A stretch of DNA of 64,000 nucleotides from NCBI GenBank assembly GCA_963766935.1, contig CAVYBY010000008.1, positions 62,001-126,000 of the forward strand, given 5' to 3'. The position numbers were made by a program, and so were the translations under genes. Source of the DNA: CAVYBY01 sp963766935. GTDB lineage: Bacteria > Actinomycetota > UBA4738 > HRBIN12. The notes under the pieces were generated by a model, which saw nothing but the letters and a program-made list of their open reading frames with translations, did no database searches and was not told the DNA's origin. Below, piece by piece: positions 17,401 to 25,037 of this stretch (its first letter is position 1; each line of letters starts with the position of its first letter).

Positions 17401-17710
17401 CTGGAAGACCGGGAAGCCGCCGGCAGCGGACGACCAGGTCGCGGCGATGCAGCTCGACCTGTACGGTCTCGCGTGCGTGGAGGTGTGGGGCAAGCGCCCC
17501 GAGGACCTCACGCTGTCCTACGTCTACCTGGCCACGGGCGAGGAGCGGACGCGGCCGATGGGCGAAGCCGCGGTCGTGCGGGCGGGTCTGGAGGCGCAGC
17601 TCGGCCGGATCGACGACGGGGCGTTCGACCCGACGCCGGGGGCGTGGTGCACGTACTGCGACTTCCTGGCCTTCTGCGACGCCGGCCGCGCCTGGACCGC
17701 GTCGCACTGA
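14447..17710 (+). CDS. UvrD/RecB-type helicase-nuclease, second subunit of an AdnAB-like pair
   Basis: A 1087-residue protein with a complete SF1 helicase set: Q motif PTEEQWRAI, Walker A GAGSGKT (40-46), Ia LCLTFTNKATENL, motif II DEYQD (266-270), III AVGDPDQNIYAWRGA, IV TNFRSG, V IHVAKGLEFEHVFV, VI RRTAYVALTRAR. The C-terminal nuclease has TEIHRWIE, GRIDAIFG and IVDWKTGK, with Fe-S cysteines at 872, 1068, 1071 and 1077 in the same C...CxxCx5C spacing as its partner. It starts at GTG 14447, inside the stop of the first subunit, so the two are translationally coupled and made in equal amounts, as expected for a heterodimer. It should be the main translocating motor in resection of double-strand breaks. 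Confidence 0.92.
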   Translation: MTGRPATIPAEIVEAMGAEPTEEQWRAISFPLRPYVLVAGAGSGKTSVMAARVAYLALVATGRLSADHPGVMPGNVLCLTFTNKATENLRLRVRRALAGLELGDGEEPEVLNYHGFAAQLIENHGVLAGFEPGTRVLTQAQRMELCARVLDQMTFEHAKATWQPSLVQKILDLDEQAQNHLVTPDEIVLWVQGRLEALAAHRSDRAYRAAEERLELARAAGIYRELKRQLSVIDFGDQIARAIDVVGSSPDLAADLRARFEAVLLDEYQDTNVAQARLMHQIFGGGHPVTAVGDPDQNIYAWRGASLFNLLDFPVQYTGTDGAPAERLPLYTNFRSGSRILAAADQIIAPVPARLRPDPEKELVPHPANGEGQVTLARFDDEWQEVVAIAERIAALHADGAHWSDVAVLCRTSRLFPLLQRAMGERDIPVEILGLAGLLKQPEVVEVLAYARAAYDPTASVALARILMGPRYRVGFKDLALVAQLAVRQSKLLPERFQLAEDEVEAEPVLFAEALEHLDLVEGLSDEGRARLLEFRDELRALRSDVRKPVGELLEEIIRRTGILTELDADVDRARSSGARRNLAAFLDEVHAFEPVEGDLTLRSFLDYVEQVEQLEKQEWAPVQPSDEDSVKVMTIHVAKGLEFEHVFVPGVADGLLPNPNIQQNPAERGRSLDFELRGDRDILPAFEGNLSAFRDALRAQEIVEERRTAYVALTRARRSLHVSGAFWYGETIKPRKPSAFLDELMAWGTESGLAEVDPGPEEASEENPMLGFRERFVRVWPEPARPGESDAVFPDGWRGAAAEAVAAGGIQARLVDALAPEDRRAFDLLAAERRETATHLREREAAEGGAGGGPATPTTLSVSVVTDYARCPKRFYWLTVRPLPRFSGPAARIGTEIHRWIERRASGQGRLLEPDDQPDLTQEELAGDPGRVSRLRESFLGSRFAERAPLFAERPFLLRVGGFTVGGRIDAIFGEPDGPWEIVDWKTGKPPAADDQVAAMQLDLYGLACVEVWGKRPEDLTLSYVYLATGEERTRPMGEAAVVRAGLEAQLGRIDDGAFDPTPGAWCTYCDFLAFCDAGRAWTASH

Positions 17711-17716
17711 CCCCCG

Positions 17717-18112
17717 TCAGACGGGATCCCCGCCCAGGACTCGTTCCATCGACTCGTCGAACGTCCGATAGCCGGCGGCGGGGTCGTACCCGCCGCGGAC
17801 GGGGCCCGGATCGAAGCGCGGGTGAAGACCCGTCTCGGCGGGCGCCCGCACCTGGGCGACGGTCATGAACCACCGCAAGCTGCCCGGACCGATCACCGCA
17901 GCGCCGTGTGCGCCCAGCCGGCGGTAGGCGGCATCGTCGGTGAGGACGGGCGTCGGGCGGAACGCGCCTTCCAGCTGCGACCGCACGGCGTCGTCGGCCG
18001 ACTCGACCACCGGGTGGCCCTCGCGCCACGAGACGACGGCGACCGCCTCGGGCGGCGGCGCGTCTTCGCCCTCCGGCGTCGGGGGCGGCGGGCGAAAGAA
18101 CTCGACGCGCAC
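17717..18112 (-). CDS. Small hypothetical protein (131 aa)
   Basis: I do not recognise this protein. It opens with VRVEFFRPPPPTPEGE, has a short beta-rich segment (EAVAVVSWREGHPVVES), then TDDAAYRRLGAHGAAVIGPGS and a tyrosine-rich end (GYDPAAGYRTFDESMERVL). No helix suggests membrane insertion and no catalytic motif stands out. The GTG start at 18112 lies 8 bp after the end of the cyclic-nucleotide-domain gene, so the two are probably one operon. The gene converges on the helicase-nuclease operon with 6 bp between stops. Confidence 0.55.
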   Translation of the reverse strand: MRVEFFRPPPPTPEGEDAPPPEAVAVVSWREGHPVVESADDAVRSQLEGAFRPTPVLTDDAAYRRLGAHGAAVIGPGSLRWFMTVAQVRAPAETGLHPRFDPGPVRGGYDPAAGYRTFDESMERVLGGDPV

Positions 18113-18120
18113 GGCGAAGG

Positions 18121-18543
18121 TCAGCGAGCGAGCGAGCGGTCGACCCGGCGGACGGTCCGCGCCAGGCTCTCGAGCATCGCGATCGCCAGGTCGGTGTCGT
18201 CGCGGAGGGCTCGCAGGAACGAACGCCGCGTCAGCTCGAACAGCCGCATCGGTGTCTCGGACTCGACGGTCGCCGACCGCGGTCCGCCGTCGAGCAGCGA
18301 GATCTCGCCGAAGTGATCGCCGGGCAGGAGCCGGTTGATCGTGCGACCCCGGGCCAAGACCCTGCCCTGACCTTCGAGGACGACGAAGAAGCTCTCGCCG
18401 GTCTCGCCCTCCCGCACGATGGAGTGCCCCGCCATGAAGAGGACCGGCTTCCCGAGCATTCCGATCTTCTTGATCTGCCGTTTCGAAAGACTGTCGAAGA
18501 GCGGCACGGCCGCGAGCACGGCTTCGACACTCGACTTCGCCAC
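18121..18543 (-). CDS. Stand-alone cyclic-nucleotide-binding-domain protein
   Basis: The 140-residue protein is a single cNMP beta-barrel: LFDSLSKRQIKKIGML, HSIVREGETGESFFVVLEG, RLLPGDHFGEISLLDGGPRSATVES (the phosphate-binding cassette; the arginine that contacts the phosphate is present) and MRLFELTRRSF. The C-terminal helix ends without a helix-turn-helix, so it is not itself a Crp-type regulator. Start GTG 18543 has GGGGAG 6-7 nt upstream. It is divergent from a Crp-like gene, suggesting both take part in one signalling circuit, but that is inference. Confidence 0.8.
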   Translation of the reverse strand: MAKSSVEAVLAAVPLFDSLSKRQIKKIGMLGKPVLFMAGHSIVREGETGESFFVVLEGQGRVLARGRTINRLLPGDHFGEISLLDGGPRSATVESETPMRLFELTRRSFLRALRDDTDLAIAMLESLARTVRRVDRSLAR

Positions 18544-18675
18544 TTGCTCCCCCTTCGTCACCCGGTCCGGAACGCCCTCTCGGGCGAGCACCCACCAGAC
18601 TAACCGGTGTCCCTCGCCTCGGGGAAACCGTGTCGGGGCAGGCCGGTATGGTCCCGGCCGAAGGGGTGGTGCCCG

Positions 18676-19275
18676 TTGGGACGAGCGACTCGCCGCTCGG
18701 AACCACTCCCCCTCGTGATCCCCGTCCGCGCCGGCCGCTGCGTCACCCAGCAGGGCGAGGCGTCCACGGGCGTCTGGATCGTCGAATCCGGCCTGCTGCG
18801 GGCCACGACGGTCGGCCTCGACGGCCGCGAGCTGACCCTGGACGTCCTCGGCCCCGGCGACGCCGTCGGGGAGCCTCGCGGCATCGTCTCGGGGGCGGCG
18901 GTTCGGGCCGAACGTCCCAGCCGATTGCGGCCGGCCTCGACCGATGCCGCGTGTTCCGCCCTGGCCCGGCGGGCCGCGCGACTCGAGATGCTCGCCGCCG
19001 ATCTCGCGTGGCTGGACGTGGCCTGCCGGATCGAACGGCGGCTGCGGGACCTGGCGGAGCGATTCGGCCGGCCGGTCCCGGGCGGGACGGCGATCCCTCT
19101 CTCGCTGACTCAGCAGGATCTGGCGTCGCTGGCCGGAACGTCGAGGGAGTCGGCCAACCGCGCGCTGGGACGTCTCGTTCGGGCCGGCCGCGTATGGAGC
19201 GAGCGGCGCGGCCGCTACGTGGTCGGCTCCCCCGACCCCTCCTGCAGCAGGATCAGGCTGCACGAACCGCAGTAG
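18676..19275 (+). CDS. Crp/Fnr-family transcriptional regulator with short sensor domain
   Basis: The N-terminal part is a shortened cNMP-like barrel (VTQQGEASTGVWIVESGLLR, LDVLGPGDAVGEP) that lacks a normal phosphate-binding cassette, so the ligand may not be cAMP. A connecting helix (LAADLAWLDVACRIERRLRDL) is followed by an HTH_Crp winged helix (LTQQDLASLAGTSRESANRAL, then GRVWSERRGRYVV). I chose TTG 18676 because GAAGGGG lies about 9 nt upstream and TATGGT (18647-18652) is a plausible -10; GTG 18715 is the alternative. Its last 61 bp overlap the convergent metallo-hydrolase gene. Confidence 0.7.
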   Translation: MGRATRRSEPLPLVIPVRAGRCVTQQGEASTGVWIVESGLLRATTVGLDGRELTLDVLGPGDAVGEPRGIVSGAAVRAERPSRLRPASTDAACSALARRAARLEMLAADLAWLDVACRIERRLRDLAERFGRPVPGGTAIPLSLTQQDLASLAGTSRESANRALGRLVRAGRVWSERRGRYVVGSPDPSCSRIRLHEPQ

Positions 19276-20096
19276 CGGGCACGGCCGCGGACCGGCCGGC
19301 CGCACCGGGCGCAGGCCTTGGGCTCGGCGAGCAGCAGCCAGACGGCCGCGTCGCCGCGTCCCTCGTGCAGCACGCGTCCTTCGGCTTCCAGCTTCTGCAG
19401 GTGTGCGAGCACCGACCGGGCGGCCAGCGGGAGCACTTCGGGCGGGTGGCCGGCGTAGATGTGTTCGGCGAGCCGACCCGTGGTGCGGGGACCGGCCGCG
19501 AGCGCCTCGATGATCTGCTCCTCACGTTCCCGGCGATGATCGAGGTACTCGTGGAGCTTTCGATCCGCGTCGAAGACGACCGGCCCGTGGCCGGGATAGA
19601 TCGTCCGGGCGTGGACATCGAGCATCCGCTCGAGCGAGGCGAGGTACTTCGCGAGATCGCCGTCGGGTGGATCGATGAAGCTGGTCCCGCGACCGAGCAC
19701 CGCGTCGCCGGTGAACAGCGCCGCCTCGGACGCGACGTGGAACGCGACGTGGTCGGAGGTGTGGCCGGGCGTGTGCAACGCGACGATCCGGAGTGTCCCG
19801 GCCTCGACGACGGTGCCGTCGCGAAGCCGCTCGGCGCCCGGCAGACGGTACGCATGCAGCGGGGCGCCGGCCTTCGCGGCCAGCGCGGGAGCGCCCGGCG
19901 CGTGATCGGGATGGTCGTGCGTGACGAGCACGGCGGCGATCCGGCCGGCGGCCGCCATCACATCGTCCAGATGCGCCGGGTCGTCCGGACCCGGGTCGAT
20001 CACGACGCTCGGTTCGGCGCCGACGATCCAGGTGTTCGTCCCGTCCAGCGTGTACACACCCGGGTTGGGCGCGAGCACCCGCTCGATCCGCAGCAC
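19215..20096 (-). CDS. MBL-fold metallo-hydrolase (LACTB2-like) with winged helix and zinc-ribbon tail
   Basis: The metallo-beta-lactamase core has its metal ligands in VTHDHPDHAPG (HxHxDH), LHTPGHTSDH, FTGDAVLG and IYPGHGPVV. A winged-helix-like region (HLQKLEAEGRVLHEGRGDAAVW) follows, as in LACTB2/glyoxalase II-like hydrolases that can bind RNA. The last 30 residues carry CARCGRPV...RYCGSC, a four-cysteine zinc ribbon not usual in this family. Substrate is unknown. The start is taken at 20096, directly before LRIERVLAPNPGVYT, the conserved opening. The Nudix gene ends 6 bp upstream, so they are probably one operon. Confidence 0.82.
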   Translation of the reverse strand: MLRIERVLAPNPGVYTLDGTNTWIVGAEPSVVIDPGPDDPAHLDDVMAAAGRIAAVLVTHDHPDHAPGAPALAAKAGAPLHAYRLPGAERLRDGTVVEAGTLRIVALHTPGHTSDHVAFHVASEAALFTGDAVLGRGTSFIDPPDGDLAKYLASLERMLDVHARTIYPGHGPVVFDADRKLHEYLDHRREREEQIIEALAAGPRTTGRLAEHIYAGHPPEVLPLAARSVLAHLQKLEAEGRVLHEGRGDAAVWLLLAEPKACARCGRPVRGRARYCGSCSLILLQEGSGEPTT

Positions 20097-20101
20097 CGCG
20101 G

Positions 20102-20746
20102 TCAGTCCTGCTCGAAGGTCGAGCGCGGGAGCCGCTCGAGCTCGTCCTCACGCGGCTCTCGCGTGCGAAGGCGAAGCGCCAGGAGCTCCTCGACGTTCCG
20201 GCAGCCGTCGAGGGCGAGCATCGTGAAGAACGTCGGCCAATACAGCCGGCGCCCTCCGTCGCGAAACCCGGCGAGCAGCTCGGCCGGCGACGCCCACCAC
20301 GCGCTGGTCGCTTCCCGGCCGTCGGCCCGCGGCTCGACGCCGCCGGGCGCTGCCACCGCGAAGTACCGCGCGTCGAACCGGACGGGAACGGTGGGCGGCG
20401 CGACCCAGTGGGCGATCTCCACCAACTGCTCGGCGGCGGGGGGCGAGTCGCGCACGTCCGCGAGCCAGCCGCCCACGCCGGGCGAACGGAGTCCGGCGCC
20501 GGTCAGCGCGAGGCCGGCCTCCTCGGCCAGCTCGCGCACGCCGGCCGCCCGCGGAGCCTCGTCGCCGTCCCCGAACCACGCGCGGGCCAGCTCGCCGTCG
20601 GCCTCGTCGACGGCGCCCCCCGGGAAGACGACGTAGCCGGGGAGGAACCGCTGGCCGCCGGCCCGCTCCAGCACAAGCACCTCCGGACCGCGCGCGCCCT
20701 CGCGCGCCGCCACCACGGATGCCGCCTGCCGGATCGCCTCGTCCAC
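20102..20746 (-). CDS. NUDIX hydrolase
   Basis: The Nudix box is present as GGAVDEADGELA... RAAGVRELAEEAGL, with the REx2EE core (RELAEEAG) that binds metal and activates water. The start of the fold, ASVVAAREG...VLVLERAGGQRFLPGYVVFPGG, and the C-terminal FRDGGRRLYWPTFFTM segment resemble the RNU/NUDT19-type group that hydrolyses CoA derivatives. I cannot assign the substrate with confidence. GTG 20746 was chosen over an earlier in-frame start because the upstream stretch is Arg-rich and would overlap the divergent methyltransferase promoter. Confidence 0.8.
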   Translation of the reverse strand: MDEAIRQAASVVAAREGARGPEVLVLERAGGQRFLPGYVVFPGGAVDEADGELARAWFGDGDEAPRAAGVRELAEEAGLALTGAGLRSPGVGGWLADVRDSPPAAEQLVEIAHWVAPPTVPVRFDARYFAVAAPGGVEPRADGREATSAWWASPAELLAGFRDGGRRLYWPTFFTMLALDGCRNVEELLALRLRTREPREDELERLPRSTFEQD

Positions 20747-20765
20747 GAGGGCCGATTCTCGCAGG

Positions 20766-20771
20766 GATACT
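20766..20771 (+). promoter_or_regulatory. -10 element of a probable leaderless promoter (MidA-like gene)
   Basis: GATACT is followed by 7 nt and GTG 20779, the leaderless spacing seen repeatedly in this window. Confidence 0.45.
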
Positions 20772-20778
20772 TCGGGGC

Positions 20779-21812
20779 GTGGACGTCGTCGATCGCATCC
20801 GCGCCACAATCCGCGAACGCGGTCCCATCACGTTCGCTGAGTACATGGACCTGGCCCTTTACGCGCCGGGCGGCTACTTCGAGGGAGCGCCGGTCGGAAC
20901 CGGCGGGGACTTCGTCACGAGCCCGCACGTGCACCCCGTGTTCGCGGAGCACCTGGCCCGGGCGATTCGCGAGCTCCACGACGGTCTCGGGCGGCCAACC
21001 CCCTTGCGGATCGCTGAGGCGGGCGCCGGCGACGGCACCCTCGCGCGCCTGCTGATCGAGGCGCTGGGCGAGCTGCCGGTCGACTACGTCGGCGTCGAGC
21101 GAAGCGCCGCGGGGCGAGCATCGCTCGGCCACGTCGCCGGCGTGCGAGCGAGCACGTCGCTCCCGGACGCGCCGCACGTCGTCGTGGCGAACGAGCTCCT
21201 GGACAACCTGCCGTTTCGCCGCATCCGACGGCGACCGCGAGATCCGCGTGGGCCTGGACGGCGACCGTCTGGTCGAGGTCGACGCCCGGTGGGAGGGCGA
21301 GCCCGGACCGCCGGACTCCGAGACGATCGTGCCGGCGGGGGCACTCGAACTCGTCGACGAGCTCGCGCACCGGCTCTCCCCCGGCTACGCGTTGCTCATC
21401 GACTACGGCGGACTCGGCACCTCCGGCGGGCCTGTCCACGGCTACCGGGCGCATCGCGTGGTCGGCGACCTGCTCGCCGGCCCCGGCGCCACCGACATCA
21501 CGTCCGGCGTCGACTTCGAGCTGCTCGAGCGGCGCGCCGTCGATCGTGGGCTCGTCGCGTTCCCGACGGTGACGCAGCGCGAAGCGCTCCTGGCGCTCGG
21601 GTTCGAGGCCTGGCTCCGCGAGGAGCTCGCGCGCCAGCAGCGGCAGCTCGAACGAGCGAGACGGCATCGAGGCGGTGCGCACCTGGTCGGGACGGAGCCG
21701 CGCCACGCTCCTCGTCGACCCGACGGCCCTCGGCCGGCTGCGCTGGATGCTGCTGGCCTCGCCCGGCCTCCCCGAACCGCCCTGGCTCGAGCGGGCGAGG
21801 GGCGCCGGTTAG
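20779..21812 (+). CDS. MidA/NDUFAF7-like class I SAM methyltransferase (DUF185), two frameshifts
   Basis: The first frame gives IRERGPITFAEYMDLALYAP, GGDFVTSPHVHPVFAEHLAR, the SAM motif IAEAGAGDGTLARLL and VVANELLDNLPFRR, all hallmarks of the MidA family, in which the mitochondrial member methylates an arginine in a complex I subunit. The product then continues in a second frame from about 21222 (LDGDRLVEVDARW, LLIDYGGLG) and a third from about 21660 (TLLVDPTALGRLRWMLLA) to TAG 21810-21812. Removing these shifts gives about 344 residues, the family's normal length, so error is more likely than decay. A NuoD-like gene, the homologue of the NDUFAF7 target subunit NDUFS2, lies immediately downstream on the opposite strand. 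Confidence 0.8.
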
Positions 21813-21835
21813 CGGTCTTCCGGCTTGCGACCGCG

Positions 21836-23026
21836 TTAGCGGTCGACGTCTCCGACCACGAAGAAGATGGATCCGAGGATCGAGATCAGGTCGGGCACGA
21901 GCGTGCCGGGAAGGATCGCCGGGATCACGCTGACGTTCGAGAACGACGCCGTGCGCATCTTCAGCCGGTACGGCTCCTTCTTGCCGTCGCCGATCACGTA
22001 GTAGCCCATCAGACCCAGCGGGTTCTCGGTGCGCACGTAGGTCTCGCCTTCGAGCGAGAGCTTCTTTGGGAGCTTCGCCGCGCGGAACTCGCCGGCCGGC
22101 AGCTTCTCCATGCACTGCTCGATGATCTTGCAGCTCTCCTTCATCCTCTCGACGAGCACCCACAGCCGGTCGTAGCTGTCGCCGTGGGACCCGAGCGGCA
22201 CGTCGAACTCCACCTCGCCGTACTTCTCGTAGGGCTCGTCCTTGCGCGGGTCCATCGGGACGCCGCTCGCGTGCAGGACGGGGCCCGAGCACCCGTAGGC
22301 GATCGCGACCTCGGGCGAGATGACACCGATGCCCCTCGTGCGGGCGAAGATGATCTCGTTGCCCATGATCAGGTTCTCGTACTCGTGGATGGCCTTGCGA
22401 ACCTGGGCCAGCACCTCGGTGCTCCGCGCAAGGAACCCGTACGGCAGGTCGTCCTTGAGCCCACCGACCCGGCAGAACGAGTGGTGCATGCGCGCGCCGG
22501 TGCACGACTCCATGAGGTCCTGGATCATTTCCCGCTCGCGGAACGCGTAGAAGATCGGCGTCATCGCGCCGAGCTCCAGCGGGTAGGAACCACAGAACAT
22601 CAGATGGTTCAAGATCCGGTTCCACTCGGCGAGCATCGTTCGGATCCACTGCGCGCGCTCGGGCACCTCGACGCCGGCGAGCCGTTCGACGGCGATCGTC
22701 CAGCCGAGCTCGTTGTTGAAGGCGGACAGCCAGTCGTGGCGGTTCATCAGCACGAGCACCTGCCGTGCGTCGCGGAACTCGGCGAGCTTCTCGGCGGCGC
22801 GGTGCATGTACCCGATCACCGGCTCGGCTCGCTTGATCACCTCGCCGTCCAGCTCCAGAACGATGCGCAGCACGCCGTGCGTCGAGGGGTGCTGCGGGCC
22901 GATGTTGAGGATCATCTCCTCGGTCGAGAGCTCGCCCGTGGCGGCGATCTCGACGTCGAGACCGCCCCCGCGGACCATCGACATGGCCTGCGAGGACTGG
23001 AACGCGGGACGCTCGGTGTCGACCAT
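21836..23026 (-). CDS. nuoD: NADH-quinone oxidoreductase subunit D
   Basis: The 396-residue protein matches the 49-kDa subunit throughout: NIGPQHPSTHGVLRIVLELDGE, EPVIGYMHRAAEKLAE, MNRHDWLSAFNNELGW, GARMHHSFCRVGGLKDDLP and the end SIFFVVGDVDR. NuoD forms part of the quinone pocket near cluster N2; the HPSTHG loop histidine and the tyrosine-containing segment are present. In most bacteria nuoD sits in a 13-14 gene operon; here no other nuo gene is within 20 kb on either side. A TAGGAT box 10 nt before ATG 23026 suggests its own promoter. Confidence 0.93.
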   Translation of the reverse strand: MVDTERPAFQSSQAMSMVRGGGLDVEIAATGELSTEEMILNIGPQHPSTHGVLRIVLELDGEVIKRAEPVIGYMHRAAEKLAEFRDARQVLVLMNRHDWLSAFNNELGWTIAVERLAGVEVPERAQWIRTMLAEWNRILNHLMFCGSYPLELGAMTPIFYAFREREMIQDLMESCTGARMHHSFCRVGGLKDDLPYGFLARSTEVLAQVRKAIHEYENLIMGNEIIFARTRGIGVISPEVAIAYGCSGPVLHASGVPMDPRKDEPYEKYGEVEFDVPLGSHGDSYDRLWVLVERMKESCKIIEQCMEKLPAGEFRAAKLPKKLSLEGETYVRTENPLGLMGYYVIGDGKKEPYRLKMRTASFSNVSVIPAILPGTLVPDLISILGSIFFVVGDVDR

Positions 23027-23071
23027 CGCGGGACCTATCCTAGCGAGCCCGCCCGGCTGCGGCCGCTCACG

Positions 23072-25033
23072 CTAGGCCGCCGGCACGACGAGCCGGACGG
23101 TCCGGCCCCCGGCCGTCACGCGCGTCAGCGCCCGGGCGTGGGGGACCCGGTCGTTCCACCGGGCTCGGACGCGCCCGGGCAGCGAACCGCCGAGGCGGAG
23201 ATCGGCCGTGATCGCCCCCGTGATCCGGTCCCAGGTCATGTGACCGTCGACCGGAACGTCGCCGACCCAGCGGACGCCGTGCAAGTCCCACGTCACGTGA
23301 AACCAGCCGGCCGTGGAGAACCGGCCGCCCCGAAGCCCGACCCCGCGGTACGTGTACATGCTCCACCAGCGAGCCCAGACGTCGGCCGCCGTGTTCACGC
23401 CGACCAGGGCGGTTCGCAGGGCCCGGGACGCGGCTTCGACGCCGGCCGCGCGGCGCGGGAACGCGTCCACCACCCGGATCGGCGCGATCCGCCGGGCACA
23501 GGACGTGTCGCCGGCGTCCCCGCCCGTCCGAACGAACCGCAGGACGATGGCCGAGGCGCAGTGGTCCGGGTCCTCCAGCGCCGTGACGTGCGTGGCGTTG
23601 GCCACCTTGACGAACGTGGAGTTCGGGAAGCGGGACGCCACCGTCGCCGCGCCCTCGGACGACGTCAGCGAGTCGAGGTCGCCGTTCAGCACGAGGACCG
23701 GCGTGTCCGGATAGGTGTGGTTTCTCGGCAGCGGCGGAGCGGGATGGACCGGGACGGGCCACTCCAGACAGGAGTCGTATTCCTCGGTCGGTTCCGTCGT
23801 CCATTCGGCCACGGAGAACGGCGCGAACGAATCGGGTTCGTCCCGGGCGAGCTTGGCGACCGCCTCTCGGTACTGCGCGGCTCGCTCGTCCGCGGAGGCG
23901 GTCATGTCGTAGAGCTGTCCGTAGTCGTTGCAGCTCACCGCGTCGGCGAGCCCCTGGGAGTAGCTGCGGACGGCGCCGGAGTCGCCCGGATCGATGTTCT
24001 CGCGCACGATCCTGAGGAGCGGCCGCCGGTCGGGATCGTGCGGCCGGGTCGCCGCGCGGACGGCCGCGTCGAGCTCCCGGTAGACGGTCGGGCTCACCGC
24101 GGCCGACGCGGCCATGTCGGCAAGCGTGCCGGGGTCCACCTCGACGCGCGCCACCCTCCCGTCGGCGTTCGGCGCGCGCCCGGCGATCGGCTTCGCCCGC
24201 ACCCGGTCGACAAGCGCCCCGAGCCGCTCGATGGGGTCGCCGCCGAGGGCGCGGCAGCCGGCGTCCCGGCTGCAGACGGCGCGGAACGCATCGACGATCG
24301 CGCGGTTGGTGTCACGCCACCACGGGTCGTAGCCCTCGACCGGGTACGCGCCGTCCAGGATCAAGGTGCGCAGATCGCGCGGGTGCCGAAGCGCGAACGC
24401 CTGGCCGAAGAACGTCCCGTACGAGTCGCCGTACAGATCGACCTTGTGGATCCGCAGCGCGGTGAGCACGTCGGCCAGGTCGTCGGCCGCGTAGCCGGTT
24501 CCGTACAGACCGGACGCGGGACCCAGCCGGCGGCCGCAGTCCCCCACCGCGTTGATGAAGGCCTGCGGCGTGGTGGCGTAGTCGGCAAACGTCATCCGCT
24601 GGAGGCCCGGACACCGGATCGCGCCCGAGGTCCCCGTGCCGCGGTTGTCGACGAGCAACAGGTCGTGACGCGCGAGCAGCGGGCGAAAGAGCTCCAGATA
24701 GTAGGAGCGGCTGTCCGTCGTCGAGTACCCGGGGCCCCCCTCCGTCGCCACGATGGTCTCGAGCGGCGGCCGGTCGCGGTCCGTGTGCCGGTGCAGCTCG
24801 AAGCCGATGTCGATCGTCTCGCCGCCTGGGGCCCCGCGGTCGAGCGGCACGGTCACGGTCCCGCAGCGCGCGCGGTGGTGACAGGCAACGGTCTCGACCC
24901 GCCCGAACGTCGGAACCGGCGTCGGCGATTCGCCCGGCCCGGCGGACGCGCCCGGGTGCGAGGGCCCGCCGATCGACAGAGTGCACGCCGCGAGGACAAG
25001 AGCGATCCCCACGAACGCGAACCGCGGGCGCAC
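23072..25033 (-). CDS. Exported alpha/beta-hydrolase (TAP-like tripeptidyl aminopeptidase), lipoprotein
   Basis: GTG 25033 starts a signal peptide with a lipobox (LVLAAC, Cys17), so the protein is probably anchored outside the membrane. The catalytic elbow is GDSYGT (Ser about 204), preceded by the oxyanion segment EGGPGYS; the acid and base lie in NGDLDSLTS and ATHVTALEDPDHC, within the TAP-like C-terminal region. SlpD/E-type relatives release tripeptides from protein ends. At 653 residues it is longer than the usual 480-540: an extra beta-rich domain of about 130 residues (MYTYRGVGLRGGRF...) ends the protein. Starting 4 nt after the ABC transporter ATPase gene ends, it probably supplies peptides for that transporter. 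Confidence 0.85.
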   Translation of the reverse strand: MRPRFAFVGIALVLAACTLSIGGPSHPGASAGPGESPTPVPTFGRVETVACHHRARCGTVTVPLDRGAPGGETIDIGFELHRHTDRDRPPLETIVATEGGPGYSTTDSRSYYLELFRPLLARHDLLLVDNRGTGTSGAIRCPGLQRMTFADYATTPQAFINAVGDCGRRLGPASGLYGTGYAADDLADVLTALRIHKVDLYGDSYGTFFGQAFALRHPRDLRTLILDGAYPVEGYDPWWRDTNRAIVDAFRAVCSRDAGCRALGGDPIERLGALVDRVRAKPIAGRAPNADGRVARVEVDPGTLADMAASAAVSPTVYRELDAAVRAATRPHDPDRRPLLRIVRENIDPGDSGAVRSYSQGLADAVSCNDYGQLYDMTASADERAAQYREAVAKLARDEPDSFAPFSVAEWTTEPTEEYDSCLEWPVPVHPAPPLPRNHTYPDTPVLVLNGDLDSLTSSEGAATVASRFPNSTFVKVANATHVTALEDPDHCASAIVLRFVRTGGDAGDTSCARRIAPIRVVDAFPRRAAGVEAASRALRTALVGVNTAADVWARWWSMYTYRGVGLRGGRFSTAGWFHVTWDLHGVRWVGDVPVDGHMTWDRITGAITADLRLGGSLPGRVRARWNDRVPHARALTRVTAGGRTVRLVVPAA

Positions 25034-25037
25034 GTGT

